DNA of 26,348 nt from the NCBI GenBank assembly GCA_002373375.1, contig DFLE01000022.1, forward strand, positions 1,407-27,754, in the 5' to 3' direction. Under the pieces are notes generated by a model. The model was given only the letters and a program-made list of their open reading frames with translations, was not told where the DNA came from and did no database searches. This DNA is from Prevotellaceae bacterium UBA3627. Its GTDB lineage: Bacteria > Bacteroidota > Bacteroidia > Bacteroidales > Bacteroidaceae. Of the stretch, positions 15,502 through 22,471 are shown piece after piece. The position numbers and the translations under genes are program-made. The number at the start of each line of letters is the position of its first letter. The first letter of the stretch is position 1.

Positions 15502-18500
15502 ATGATGAAAAAGTTTTGCATTGTTTTATTGGGGCTGATTGTCAGCGCATCCGTGTGCATGGCAGCCGACGACAAGACAGACGTGACGGCACAGTACATC
15601 TCGAATGCCTCATTCGAGAGTGATGACATCACGACACTTACCCCTAAGACAGAGACCGCCGACGGACTGCGCGGCTACATCGTGACCGCTCCCAGCGGGT
15701 GGACGGTCAGCAACAGCGTGGGTGCAGTGAGTCTGATTGTTACAGCGGATTGTTTTACAGACAACAACTTCGGAAAGGTGACCACGCTTGCCGATGGCTC
15801 GCAGGCCTACTATCAGCGCGTGGGATGGACTAACGGTTCGTCCAGCGTGAAGCAGACCATTGCCTCCCTTCCTAAGGGCAAGTACCAGCTCACTGCCCAG
15901 GTGCGTACCGGCTATGCCAACAAAGCCTATTCCACTTTCTCCCTCGTGGCAGGTGGTGAGAACAGCGCCGTGTCCTTTGTTGCCGGTTCTACCGGTTGTT
16001 TTACTACGATGGACTGGAGCACCGTCTCAGTAGATTTCGAACAGCAGGCAGACGGCAGTCTGACGCTTGGCTTTGACATGACTTGGGTGAGTGGTGGCTC
16101 ATGTGTGATGTTTGACGACATACATCTTTATAAGTTAAACGAAGAAGCGGGAGGCACGGAGGAACCTACGGAACAGGATGTGGAGAGTCCTACTGAGGGT
16201 GTGGTGTTCTGTGATTTCGTCCCGGAGCCACAGATGAAGTCAGACCTGCTGCAGATGCTTGCCAATTTCTCAACCTACCTTAAGAATGACTTTCAGGATG
16301 AGGCAAACAACAGTGTGGGCGAGACCAACGGCGTGTTCAAGGGCGAAAGCACCGGTTACAGCAATGAGGCTGGCGTGCGCACTAATGCCGACCTCAGTAT
16401 GATATGCGCTTTCCTTTCAAAATATGGTAAGAACAAGGTGACTCTGCCAGAGAATGTCACATGGAATGACATTGACACTATGGCAAGAAGAAGTTTGGTA
16501 TATGCCTACAGTACCCACAAGGCCAACAACCTGAAGAAGTGTAAGGATAACAAGAACTGGGGCTCCACATCAACAAGCGACTACGTGTGGGAGTCATCGC
16601 TCTGGGCAATGAGCGTGGCATACAGTGCTTTCTTCCAGTGGACAGACTTGAGCGATACACAGAAGAACTATATATACAAGCTCTTGAAGGCAGAGTGTAA
16701 CTATGAGTTGGGACGTACCATCCCTACAGGATACTCTGGCGACACCAAGGCAGAGGAAAACGGCTGGGAGGCTGACATACTGGCTGCCACACTGGGCTTG
16801 TTCCCTAACGACGACCTGGCTGAGCAATGGTACAACCGTCTGCGTGAGTTTGCCATCAACAGCTATTCCCAGAAGGATGATGCAACCGACAACACCGTCT
16901 TAGACCCTGCCTATGACAACAAGACCGTAGCCAACCTCTATAAGGGAAAGAACCTTTATGATGACTACACACTGCAGAACCATAACTACTTCCATACCTC
17001 TTACCAGAATGTGGTGATACAGGAGTTGGGTGAGGCTGCACTGGCTCTCAAACTGTTCCAGCAGGGACTCTACGGAGAAGAGAAATGGGCTACCAATGCA
17101 TTGATGCACAATAACGACAAGGTTATGAACGAGGTGCTCTACTGGTTGGCGCTGGCAGACGGTGAGCTGGCTATGCCTAACGGTAATGACTGGAGCCTCT
17201 TCCTCTATGACCAGATAACCTCTTATTCCACAAACGCCTGCTTCCTGCGTGACCCTCGCGCCCTTATGCTGGAGAACCAGGCATATAAGATGATTAAGGC
17301 GCGTCAGACCACGACAAGTGACGGCTCATGGCTGTTGCGTGCCGATGTGGGTGCCCGCCGCATGGGTGTGGAGGCTCATCGTGTGATGATGACATGGCTG
17401 ATGCACGAGGTGATGTCCACTGCAGACCTCACCGCTACAGACTGGAACGACTTCAACCGCCAGTATAGCGACGCAAAGGTGTTCGAGTCACAGAACGTAG
17501 TACGTGCAGCCTCTGACTCTCGCTTCACTACCTTCTCATGGAGCACAGGACTGAGCAGCTATACCGGATATATCGCCGCAAACTCTGTTGACAAGAACAA
17601 GATAGTGGTGCCTTACCGCGCCAACAATACAGGTAACATTCTCGGATGGTACGAGGTGCAGGGTAAGAACACCAATGCCACTCCTGTAGTCTCTGGCATA
17701 TATGACCTGATGGGTAACAGCTATGTGATGAACGGCGAGCTCAATACCAACGACGCTACGCTGAACAATCGTTTCGCCCTCTACTCTACACCAGGCAATG
17801 CCGTAGTATATATAGACTATGTACGCGCGAACGCCAACGCCACCATCACTGCCGAGAAGGGCGGACTGATGGCCATCAGCGTTGATGAACTGACAAAGAC
17901 AAAGCGTACCCTCTATACCGCTGACGGCCACAGGCAGCTCAACGGTTCGTCATTCGCCTCAATGGAAGGTAACTGGGTAAATGTGGACAATGCGTTGGGC
18001 ATAGTACGCTCAGGCGAGAAGCAGTTTGCCTTTGGCGACAGAGCCAACAATAACTCTGTGATGACCGCTAAGCTCTATTCCTCTTATAGCAACAGCAGCC
18101 GCTCTGTGAAGGCTAATGACGTGGTGGACCGCCGTGCCATCACCTATTACTCAAACCTTGATGCCACCTCTACGGAGCAGCTGGCAACATTCAACCAGCA
18201 ACTGACCACCCCTGACGGTTGGAACGGTGTCATAGTCTTTGACCCTGACAGCACAGGATATCTGTTGCTCAGTAACTTTGCCAGCGACCGCCCATGTCAG
18301 TTGGAGAACATACAGACACCTCTCGGACGCCCTGTGTTCAAAGGCAGCGATACCAACGCAAAGGCAGGCAGCGGAAGCTTCCTTGCGGAGGAGAACCACA
18401 GCATAGTCAATACGCTGAAGTTCTTTGTGACCAATGACGGTCTGCGCGCGTTCCAGGATGCAGATAATCCTGACGTGGCATACTTTGAAAGTATGTTAGA

Positions 18501-19503
18501 CTGCGAGTGTGAGTTCTTTATCAAGGCTGTCACAACTAAAGGCATCGTGGAGGAGTCTGTAAAGACCACGGGCAGTTTCATTGCCAGGATTGTGGGCGGC
18601 GACCTTGTGATAGAGACCGACGCCATATTGCCAGAGTATCAGAAGGAAGACCTCACGGAAGGCTATCATGACATCACGGCAGAGAAGCTGGTGAACCCAT
18701 CTTTCGAGGAGGATGAGACTTACGGAAAGGCCGACGGCAACGCTACCTGCGATGCAGGCACCTTCAATCCCTGCTATGTCAATACCGTGAGCGCCACGAA
18801 CAGCAAATGGCCTAACATCCTGCCAGTAAAGGGTTGGACCGCCGGCAACCAACTCAGCGGTGGCTCTAACTACTGTCGTATGTACTCTATGCCTTACAGC
18901 ACCACTCAGTACTGTGTGAGTCCTAAGGCTGTGGGCAACTACACAGACCGTTGCGGCCGTCCTCTGTTTGACGAGGAGTGTGGAGCACGTACACTCACTG
19001 TCCTTAACTCTTGGGACTCAGGCGCTAACGCCGTTACTCAGTCAGTGACACTCCCGGAGGGTAAATATCGTGTGCTGATGAACGCACGTTACATCTGTCC
19101 TAATGAGACATCAAACAATGGCAAGGTGATAACCACCAGTGGCAATAATACCAATACCTCGCTCACCGGTGTCAAGATAGGTGCGACAACAGACTACCGC
19201 TATCCTTCAGAGAGTGGAAGCTGGCAGCAGATGTGTTATGACTTCGAATTGACAGGAGAAGCCGTTGTCACACTCTCACTTGGTGTCAGGACATCTGCCA
19301 GTGCAGGTGCAGCCAACAACACCTTGCTCTATGTGGATAACGTAAGACTGCTGGCAAGTGATGACAATGCCACCGGCATACAAGAGGTAAGCTTGACATC
19401 TGTAGAGTCAACAACAGTCTTTGACCTGCAAGGCCGCCGTGTAAACCCATCCATGGTTCGCCGCGGTATATATATACAGAACGGCAAGAAGGTTCTCTAT
19501 TAA
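15502..19503 (+). CDS. Large secreted lyase-like protein with two flanking carbohydrate-binding-like domains
   Basis: 1333 residues; ATG codons at 15502 and 15505 are both possible. Residues 1-21 are a signal peptide. Residues 28-213 form a beta-sandwich, binding-module-like domain (YISNASFES, GKYQLTAQVRTGYAN, MFDDIHLYKL). About 230-640 is helical and reads like an alpha-toroid polysaccharide lyase domain, with ENGWEADILAATLG and LQNHNYFHTSYQN (491-503; Asn493, His494, His498 and Tyr501 are candidate catalytic residues). About 660-1040 is beta-rich, as in the supersandwich part of such lyases. Residues 1056-1287 resemble the N-terminal domain (KLVNPSFEED, GKYRVLMNARYIC, LYVDNVRLLA). The tail has VFDLQGRRV, then RGIYIQNGKKVLY. 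I do not recognise the exact family, so lyase is inferred from the layout. No transport genes adjoin it. Confidence 0.75.
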   Translation: MMKKFCIVLLGLIVSASVCMAADDKTDVTAQYISNASFESDDITTLTPKTETADGLRGYIVTAPSGWTVSNSVGAVSLIVTADCFTDNNFGKVTTLADGSQAYYQRVGWTNGSSSVKQTIASLPKGKYQLTAQVRTGYANKAYSTFSLVAGGENSAVSFVAGSTGCFTTMDWSTVSVDFEQQADGSLTLGFDMTWVSGGSCVMFDDIHLYKLNEEAGGTEEPTEQDVESPTEGVVFCDFVPEPQMKSDLLQMLANFSTYLKNDFQDEANNSVGETNGVFKGESTGYSNEAGVRTNADLSMICAFLSKYGKNKVTLPENVTWNDIDTMARRSLVYAYSTHKANNLKKCKDNKNWGSTSTSDYVWESSLWAMSVAYSAFFQWTDLSDTQKNYIYKLLKAECNYELGRTIPTGYSGDTKAEENGWEADILAATLGLFPNDDLAEQWYNRLREFAINSYSQKDDATDNTVLDPAYDNKTVANLYKGKNLYDDYTLQNHNYFHTSYQNVVIQELGEAALALKLFQQGLYGEEKWATNALMHNNDKVMNEVLYWLALADGELAMPNGNDWSLFLYDQITSYSTNACFLRDPRALMLENQAYKMIKARQTTTSDGSWLLRADVGARRMGVEAHRVMMTWLMHEVMSTADLTATDWNDFNRQYSDAKVFESQNVVRAASDSRFTTFSWSTGLSSYTGYIAANSVDKNKIVVPYRANNTGNILGWYEVQGKNTNATPVVSGIYDLMGNSYVMNGELNTNDATLNNRFALYSTPGNAVVYIDYVRANANATITAEKGGLMAISVDELTKTKRTLYTADGHRQLNGSSFASMEGNWVNVDNALGIVRSGEKQFAFGDRANNNSVMTAKLYSSYSNSSRSVKANDVVDRRAITYYSNLDATSTEQLATFNQQLTTPDGWNGVIVFDPDSTGYLLLSNFASDRPCQLENIQTPLGRPVFKGSDTNAKAGSGSFLAEENHSIVNTLKFFVTNDGLRAFQDADNPDVAYFESMLDCECEFFIKAVTTKGIVEESVKTTGSFIARIVGGDLVIETDAILPEYQKEDLTEGYHDITAEKLVNPSFEEDETYGKADGNATCDAGTFNPCYVNTVSATNSKWPNILPVKGWTAGNQLSGGSNYCRMYSMPYSTTQYCVSPKAVGNYTDRCGRPLFDEECGARTLTVLNSWDSGANAVTQSVTLPEGKYRVLMNARYICPNETSNNGKVITTSGNNTNTSLTGVKIGATTDYRYPSESGSWQQMCYDFELTGEAVVTLSLGVRTSASAGAANNTLLYVDNVRLLASDDNATGIQEVSLTSVESTTVFDLQGRRVNPSMVRRGIYIQNGKKVLY

Positions 19504-19527
19504 AAACAGCAGAGAATACAAGACAAT

Positions 19528-19567
19528 AATAAAAGAAGGTTATGCCAACGCATAACCTTCTTTTATT
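19528..19567. terminator. Intrinsic terminator after the lyase-like gene
   Basis: A perfect 17-bp stem (AATAAAAGAAGGTTATG at 19528-19544 with 19551-19567), loop CCAACG, T-rich on the right arm. Confidence 0.92.
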
Positions 19568-19633
19568 GTGTTCAGGGAAAGGAAGTGGAGTAATATTTTA
19601 TTTATATATACAACGGAAATTTATTTATTTTTC

Positions 19634-19663
19634 GTAACTTTGCAACGGAAGTTGCGAAGTTAC
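19634..19663. promoter_or_regulatory. Palindrome overlapping a -7-like element
   Basis: GTAACTTTGCAAC (19634-19646), GGAA, GTTGCGAAGTTAC (19651-19663): 13-base arms with one mismatch. The left arm contains TAACTTTG, a -7 match. CAACGGAA also occurs at 19611-19618 and 19643-19650. It could be a self-regulated promoter or operator; no TTG is seen at -33. Confidence 0.4.
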
Positions 19664-19694
19664 TACGTCTCAGCAAAAAAACAAATAGATTGAT

Positions 19695-19725
19695 TTTGTT
19701 CTGCTCTCGACTTTTCGTAATTTTG
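19695..19725 (+). promoter_or_regulatory. Promoter of the YgjP-like peptidase gene
   Basis: TTTG ends at 19698, a 19-base spacer follows, then TAATTTTG at 19718-19725. The leader to the ATG at 19771 is about 40 bases. Confidence 0.65.
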
Positions 19726-19770
19726 GAAGAAAGAATATAGGCTGTGCCGGATGGCACCAGACAGGGAAGA

Positions 19771-20322
19771 ATGGCGATACAAGTGACATATAGGAGAACC
19801 AGCAGGCTGTCAATGCGCATTGCAAAGAATGGCGATGTGCGTGTGTCGGCACCTGTCGGTTTGTCAAGGAAAGAGGTGGAGCGGTTTATAGACGAGCATC
19901 GCGACTGGATAGCAGGGGCGCGTGAGAGAGTCTTGGACAACCAGAGGCGCAGGGCAGCCTTCTATAACCAACTGCCGTTGCGTACAAAGGCTGAGGCTGC
20001 CGAGGCATTGCAACGGCTGAAAGCATTGGTGGAGCCGATGGTGGAGCGTTACTCAGAGGAGATGGGAGTGAAACCCCAAGGCATCAGTTACAAGGCGATG
20101 ATTTCACGATGGGGCGTCTGTAACGTCAAAGCGCGGACAGTGTGCTTCTCTGCTTATCTGCTATTGCTGCCGGAATGGTGTGTGGAACATGTGGTGGCGC
20201 ATGAGTTGTGTCATCTGCTGGAACCGAGCCACAACGCCCGCTTCCATGCATTGATGGACAGGTATTTTCCCCGTTGGAAGGAGGCGCGGAGGGAGACGCG
20301 CCAGATAATGAACAAGGCGTGA
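19771..20322 (+). CDS. YgjP-like (DUF45) zinc metallopeptidase
   Basis: 183 residues from the ATG at 19771, preceded by AGGGAAGA; a GTG at 19744 would add nine residues. The order of features fits the YgjP/DUF45 family: an N-terminal beta part (YRRTSRLSMRIAKNGDVRVSAP), SRWGVCN (112-118, the usual SRWGSC block) and HELCH (144-148), an HExxH zinc site. It is followed by EPSHNARFH (151-159), which supplies the third ligand. It is a soluble, probably cytoplasmic protein; members are little characterised and often sit near restriction or housekeeping genes. Here a small membrane protein gene begins 8 bases after its stop, so the two are likely co-transcribed. Confidence 0.88.
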   Translation: MAIQVTYRRTSRLSMRIAKNGDVRVSAPVGLSRKEVERFIDEHRDWIAGARERVLDNQRRRAAFYNQLPLRTKAEAAEALQRLKALVEPMVERYSEEMGVKPQGISYKAMISRWGVCNVKARTVCFSAYLLLLPEWCVEHVVAHELCHLLEPSHNARFHALMDRYFPRWKEARRETRQIMNKA

Positions 20323-20330
20323 GGAATGGT

Positions 20331-20852
20331 ATGAGATATGTGTTGTCAGTCATAGTGATTGTGGTATGTGTCATTTACTGGGTAAATGAACAGGCACCGA
20401 TAGACCGGGAACTGGTGATAAGGAGATGGGCGAAGGATGCCCCCTCAGATGAGAAGGTGTACCTGCTGCAGAGGGAAACTACGTGGATGAATAAGAAACC
20501 GGTATTAGGCGCAGGACAGAGATACAAGGAAATCACTGAAGAGAAACTGCGGTTTGTTGACTCCTTGCTGGTCGGTTTCCTGAGAAAGGAAGGTCTGGCG
20601 GACGATGACAATGGTAAAAAGAATATCTTAGAACAATATTACAGGCAATATCTGTGTTATGAGGAGAAGGGTAAGACTTATGTCTTGATAAACTTGTATG
20701 CATACAATGTAGATAGACACCCCAGTAGATACATTGACCAGATAATTGCGCCGTGTCCTTATACCAGAGTCATAGACCCTCTGAAGGGAAACAACAAAGA
20801 CTATATGCGGTTTTTGCTTGACATGGACAAGCGTGCTTTGAGGTTTTATTAG
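20331..20852 (+). CDS. Small membrane-anchored protein of unknown function
   Basis: 173 residues from the ATG at 20331, preceded by GAGGAATGGT. The open frame extends further upstream but only inside the peptidase gene, so the upstream starts are rejected. Residues 2-18 form one hydrophobic segment (RYVLSVIVIVVCVIYWV); the rest is charged and probably periplasmic, with many Lys, Arg, Tyr and Asp residues. I do not recognise the family. It lies directly behind the peptidase gene in the same direction. No lipobox or cleavage site is apparent. Confidence 0.7.
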   Translation: MRYVLSVIVIVVCVIYWVNEQAPIDRELVIRRWAKDAPSDEKVYLLQRETTWMNKKPVLGAGQRYKEITEEKLRFVDSLLVGFLRKEGLADDDNGKKNILEQYYRQYLCYEEKGKTYVLINLYAYNVDRHPSRYIDQIIAPCPYTRVIDPLKGNNKDYMRFLLDMDKRALRFY

Positions 20853-20898
20853 AACTGGGAAGAAACTTAGTGTAATGACGGAAAAACATTCTTCGTTT

Positions 20899-20930
20899 TT
20901 TTGTAGTATAAAAAACATTATTTATCTTTG
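20899..20930 (+). promoter_or_regulatory. Promoter of the frameshifted small gene and lipoprotein
   Basis: TTTTTTG ending at 20903, 19 bases, then TATCTTTG (20923-20930). It fits the Bacteroidota pattern and precedes an ATG at 20968. Confidence 0.7.
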
Positions 20931-20967
20931 TAGCAGGAATAACAAATAAGTATCTTAATCTAATACT

Positions 20968-21161
20968 ATGACAGAAGAGAAACAGACATATACATCAAAG
21001 GACAAGCAGGAACTGCACAAGACAGGTGGCACACCGCTCACGACGAAGGACCTGTTGTTCAAGATAATGGAGGACGGAGGTGCCACCTCTTCCTTACTAA
21101 GAACACCTTCTACCGTATGCTGGCGGAGGAACATGGTATGGAAGGCAAGGCTGACAGATAG
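20968..21161 (+). pseudogene. Small gene of unknown function with an apparent frameshift
   Basis: The frame from the ATG at 20968 reads MTEEKQTYTSKDKQELHKTG, then LTTKDLLFKIMEDGG, which looks like real protein. After about 21085 it turns into an unlikely Ser/Arg/Trp-rich stretch ending at 21183. In the neighbouring frame from 21090 the sequence reads FLTKNTFYRMLAEEHGMEGKADR and stops at 21159-21161, which looks like its true C-terminus. One missing base or two extra bases between about 21075 and 21090 would explain this. Joined, the protein would be roughly 63-64 residues, charged and without a signal peptide. It may be a sequencing error, a recent mutation or a frameshift site. Family not recognised. 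Confidence 0.55.
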
Positions 21162-21198
21162 TAACAGTGAAAGAAAACTTTGATTGGATTAGATGATT

Positions 21199-21564
21199 AT
21201 GAGAAAGAAAGTCTTTTTGTTATTGTTGGCGTCTGTAGCTTTGTCCTCTTGCTCACAAGGTAATGACAAGGAAAACAGGGAACTGACGGCGGAGATGGCG
21301 TATGAGGGGGTGAACAACTATTGCCACAGCGAGTACGACTGGAGCGTGGCTAAGGACAATCCATCTATCATGGGTGTGGAGAAGGCAGAGGATATGGACT
21401 CTGTATATCAGGTGGTGTTCCGCAGTTATACAGGTGCGTCAGTGTATTTCTATGTTAATAAGGCAAGCGGCGCAACAAGGATGGTGGAGCGTGTCCCTGC
21501 ACTCGGAGTGGAGAGTGAGGCTGGTACCATCAACGTGTATGATTATTTGAAAAAAGAGAAATAG
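21199..21564 (+). CDS. Small lipoprotein of unknown function
   Basis: 121 residues from the ATG at 21199; an in-frame ATG two codons earlier is also possible. MRKKVFLLLLASVALSSC is a lipoprotein signal with lipobox LSSC and Cys18. The mature part is about 104 residues, starting SQGNDKEN. It includes QVVFRSYTGASVYFYVNKASGATRMVER, which looks like a strand-rich small domain of the PepSY-like type, but this is weak. It follows the frameshifted small gene closely and probably shares its promoter. A hairpin terminator follows. Its function is unknown. Confidence 0.75.
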   Translation: MRKKVFLLLLASVALSSCSQGNDKENRELTAEMAYEGVNNYCHSEYDWSVAKDNPSIMGVEKAEDMDSVYQVVFRSYTGASVYFYVNKASGATRMVERVPALGVESEAGTINVYDYLKKEK

Positions 21565-21580
21565 TAGGTTTCTTATATAG

Positions 21581-21631
21581 AATACCTCCGCAGGGGAATA
21601 GGCTTATGCCAATTACAACTGCGGAGGTATT
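21581..21631. terminator. Bidirectional hairpin terminator
   Basis: A 12-bp perfect stem (AATACCTCCGCA at 21581-21592 with 21620-21631), a 27-base loop holding a small inner GGC/GCC stem, and T-rich sequence after. It separates the lipoprotein from the convergent remnant. Confidence 0.82.
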
Positions 21632-21636
21632 TTGGT

Positions 21637-21843
21637 TTATGACAGTCTGACGAGCGTGCTGCCCATGCCGTCAATCTGTATCGCCACGATGCCATGAATG
21701 TTTGGCAATGAGATGGTGTACTCGGTGGAGTGGGCTGGCAGAAGGGTGGTGCAGACGAGTTTCCCGTTGGTGGTGAACGCCTTGCATCGCAGGTTTTGCT
21801 GAGGCTTGTCATCAAACATGATGCTCACCGTGCCGTCGTTTTA
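21637..21843 (-). pseudogene. 3' remnant of a secreted-protein gene (C-terminal sorting-type domain)
   Basis: On the minus strand an open stretch reads NDGTVSIMFDD, then LRCKAFTTNGKLVCT, EYTISLPNIHGIVAIQIDG and STLVRLS before its stop. This has the look of the C-terminal beta domain of large secreted Bacteroidales proteins (GIV-I-I-G, then a short tail). A stop codon lies immediately upstream in frame (at about 21844) and there is no start, signal peptide or catalytic domain. It still has its terminator. It is most likely the leftover end of a deleted secreted enzyme or adhesin. The parent family cannot be told. Confidence 0.55.
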
Positions 21844-22094
21844 AGATGTCGGTTGTGGTTGCGTAAGTTTCTTGAGAAGATGCTGAAAGGGGAGTAAGAC
21901 ACAGTTGCGTGCTGCTCAATGGGAGGAAAAACTAAAAAGTCCTGTTCCGACCACCTTGTTACCCCCATTTTCCTTGCGATATTTCAAAATTATTTATCCT
22001 CGGACAATTTTATCGAAAATATGCGTTATGCGTAACTACTTGATAATCAATGGAGGTTGTTGCGGTAGCAAATAAAAAAGCCCTTTTTAGTATC

Positions 22095-22179
22095 GTGAAA
22101 GCTATCGAATGAGGGTGTGAAAGCTATCGTTTAGTATCGTCAAAGCTATCAAACAATACTGTGAAAGCTATGCTTTCAC
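22095..22179 (-). repeat. 22-nt phased intergenic array, locus C (4 units)
   Basis: GTGAAAGCTATC (22095-22106), GTGAAAGCTATC (22117-22128), GTCAAAGCTATC (22139-22150) and GTGAAAGCTATG (22161-22172), with a period of exactly 22 and spacers GAATGAGGGT, GTTTAGTATC, AAACAATACT. The last unit is the full palindrome GTGAAAGCTATGCTTTCAC (22161-22179). In the other orientation the layout equals locus A: palindrome first, then half units. Confidence 0.9.
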
Positions 22180-22193
22180 TTCCTGAAGACATA

Positions 22194-22219
22194 AAAACGC
22201 CTCACAAGAAGGGCGTTTT
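22194..22219 (+). terminator. Hairpin downstream of array C
   Basis: AAAACGCC (22194-22201) pairs with GGCGTTTT (22212-22219), with a 10-base loop and T-rich right arm. It is terminator-like, although no upstream plus-strand gene is known. Confidence 0.5.
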
Positions 22220-22223
22220 GACA

Positions 22224-22256
22224 AAAGAGAAGTCCCAGCAGACTTCTCTTTCGCAT
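22224..22256 (+). terminator. Second hairpin downstream of array C
   Basis: AAAGAGAAGTC (22224-22234) pairs perfectly with GACTTCTCTTT (22241-22251), loop CCAGCA, followed by CGCATTTTT. It resembles an intrinsic terminator and would end any transcript through the array. Confidence 0.6.
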
Positions 22257-22392
22257 TTTTCTCTGAACAATTTTTGGAGTTAGCAAAAGACAAAAATATC
22301 CTATCTTTGTTAATATTATACAAATAATCCTATCATCTTGTTAAAAAATACTAAATAGACAATATAAAGTTTTATACACAGAATAAAATGTA

Positions 22393-22400
22393 TATATTTG
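22393..22400 (+). promoter_or_regulatory. Candidate -7 element of the large lipoprotein gene
   Basis: TATATTTG, 71 bases before the ATG; no good TTG at -33. An alternative, TATCTTTG at 22302-22309, would give a longer leader. A small GAGAG/CTCTC stem lies in the predicted leader. Confidence 0.45.
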
Positions 22401-22471
22401 CGGATGAGAGATATAAACTCTCGCCGTAGGAATAACACAATACCATAATAACCTATTAATAATGATTACCT

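Larger units (their letters stand above)
21844..22471. other. 628-bp non-coding region with array locus C and hairpins
   Basis: No credible gene. From left to right: TCCTTGCGATATT at 21971-21983 (shared with 14852-14864), an AAAAAAGCCCTTTTT hairpin at 22074-22088, the phased array, two hairpins at 22194-22251, and candidate -7 elements at 22302-22309 and 22393-22400. Confidence 0.65.

Noticed and set aside
22095..22179. CRISPR array
   Set aside because: Cores of 12 and spacers of 10 bases are far too short, only four units occur, and there are no cas genes.
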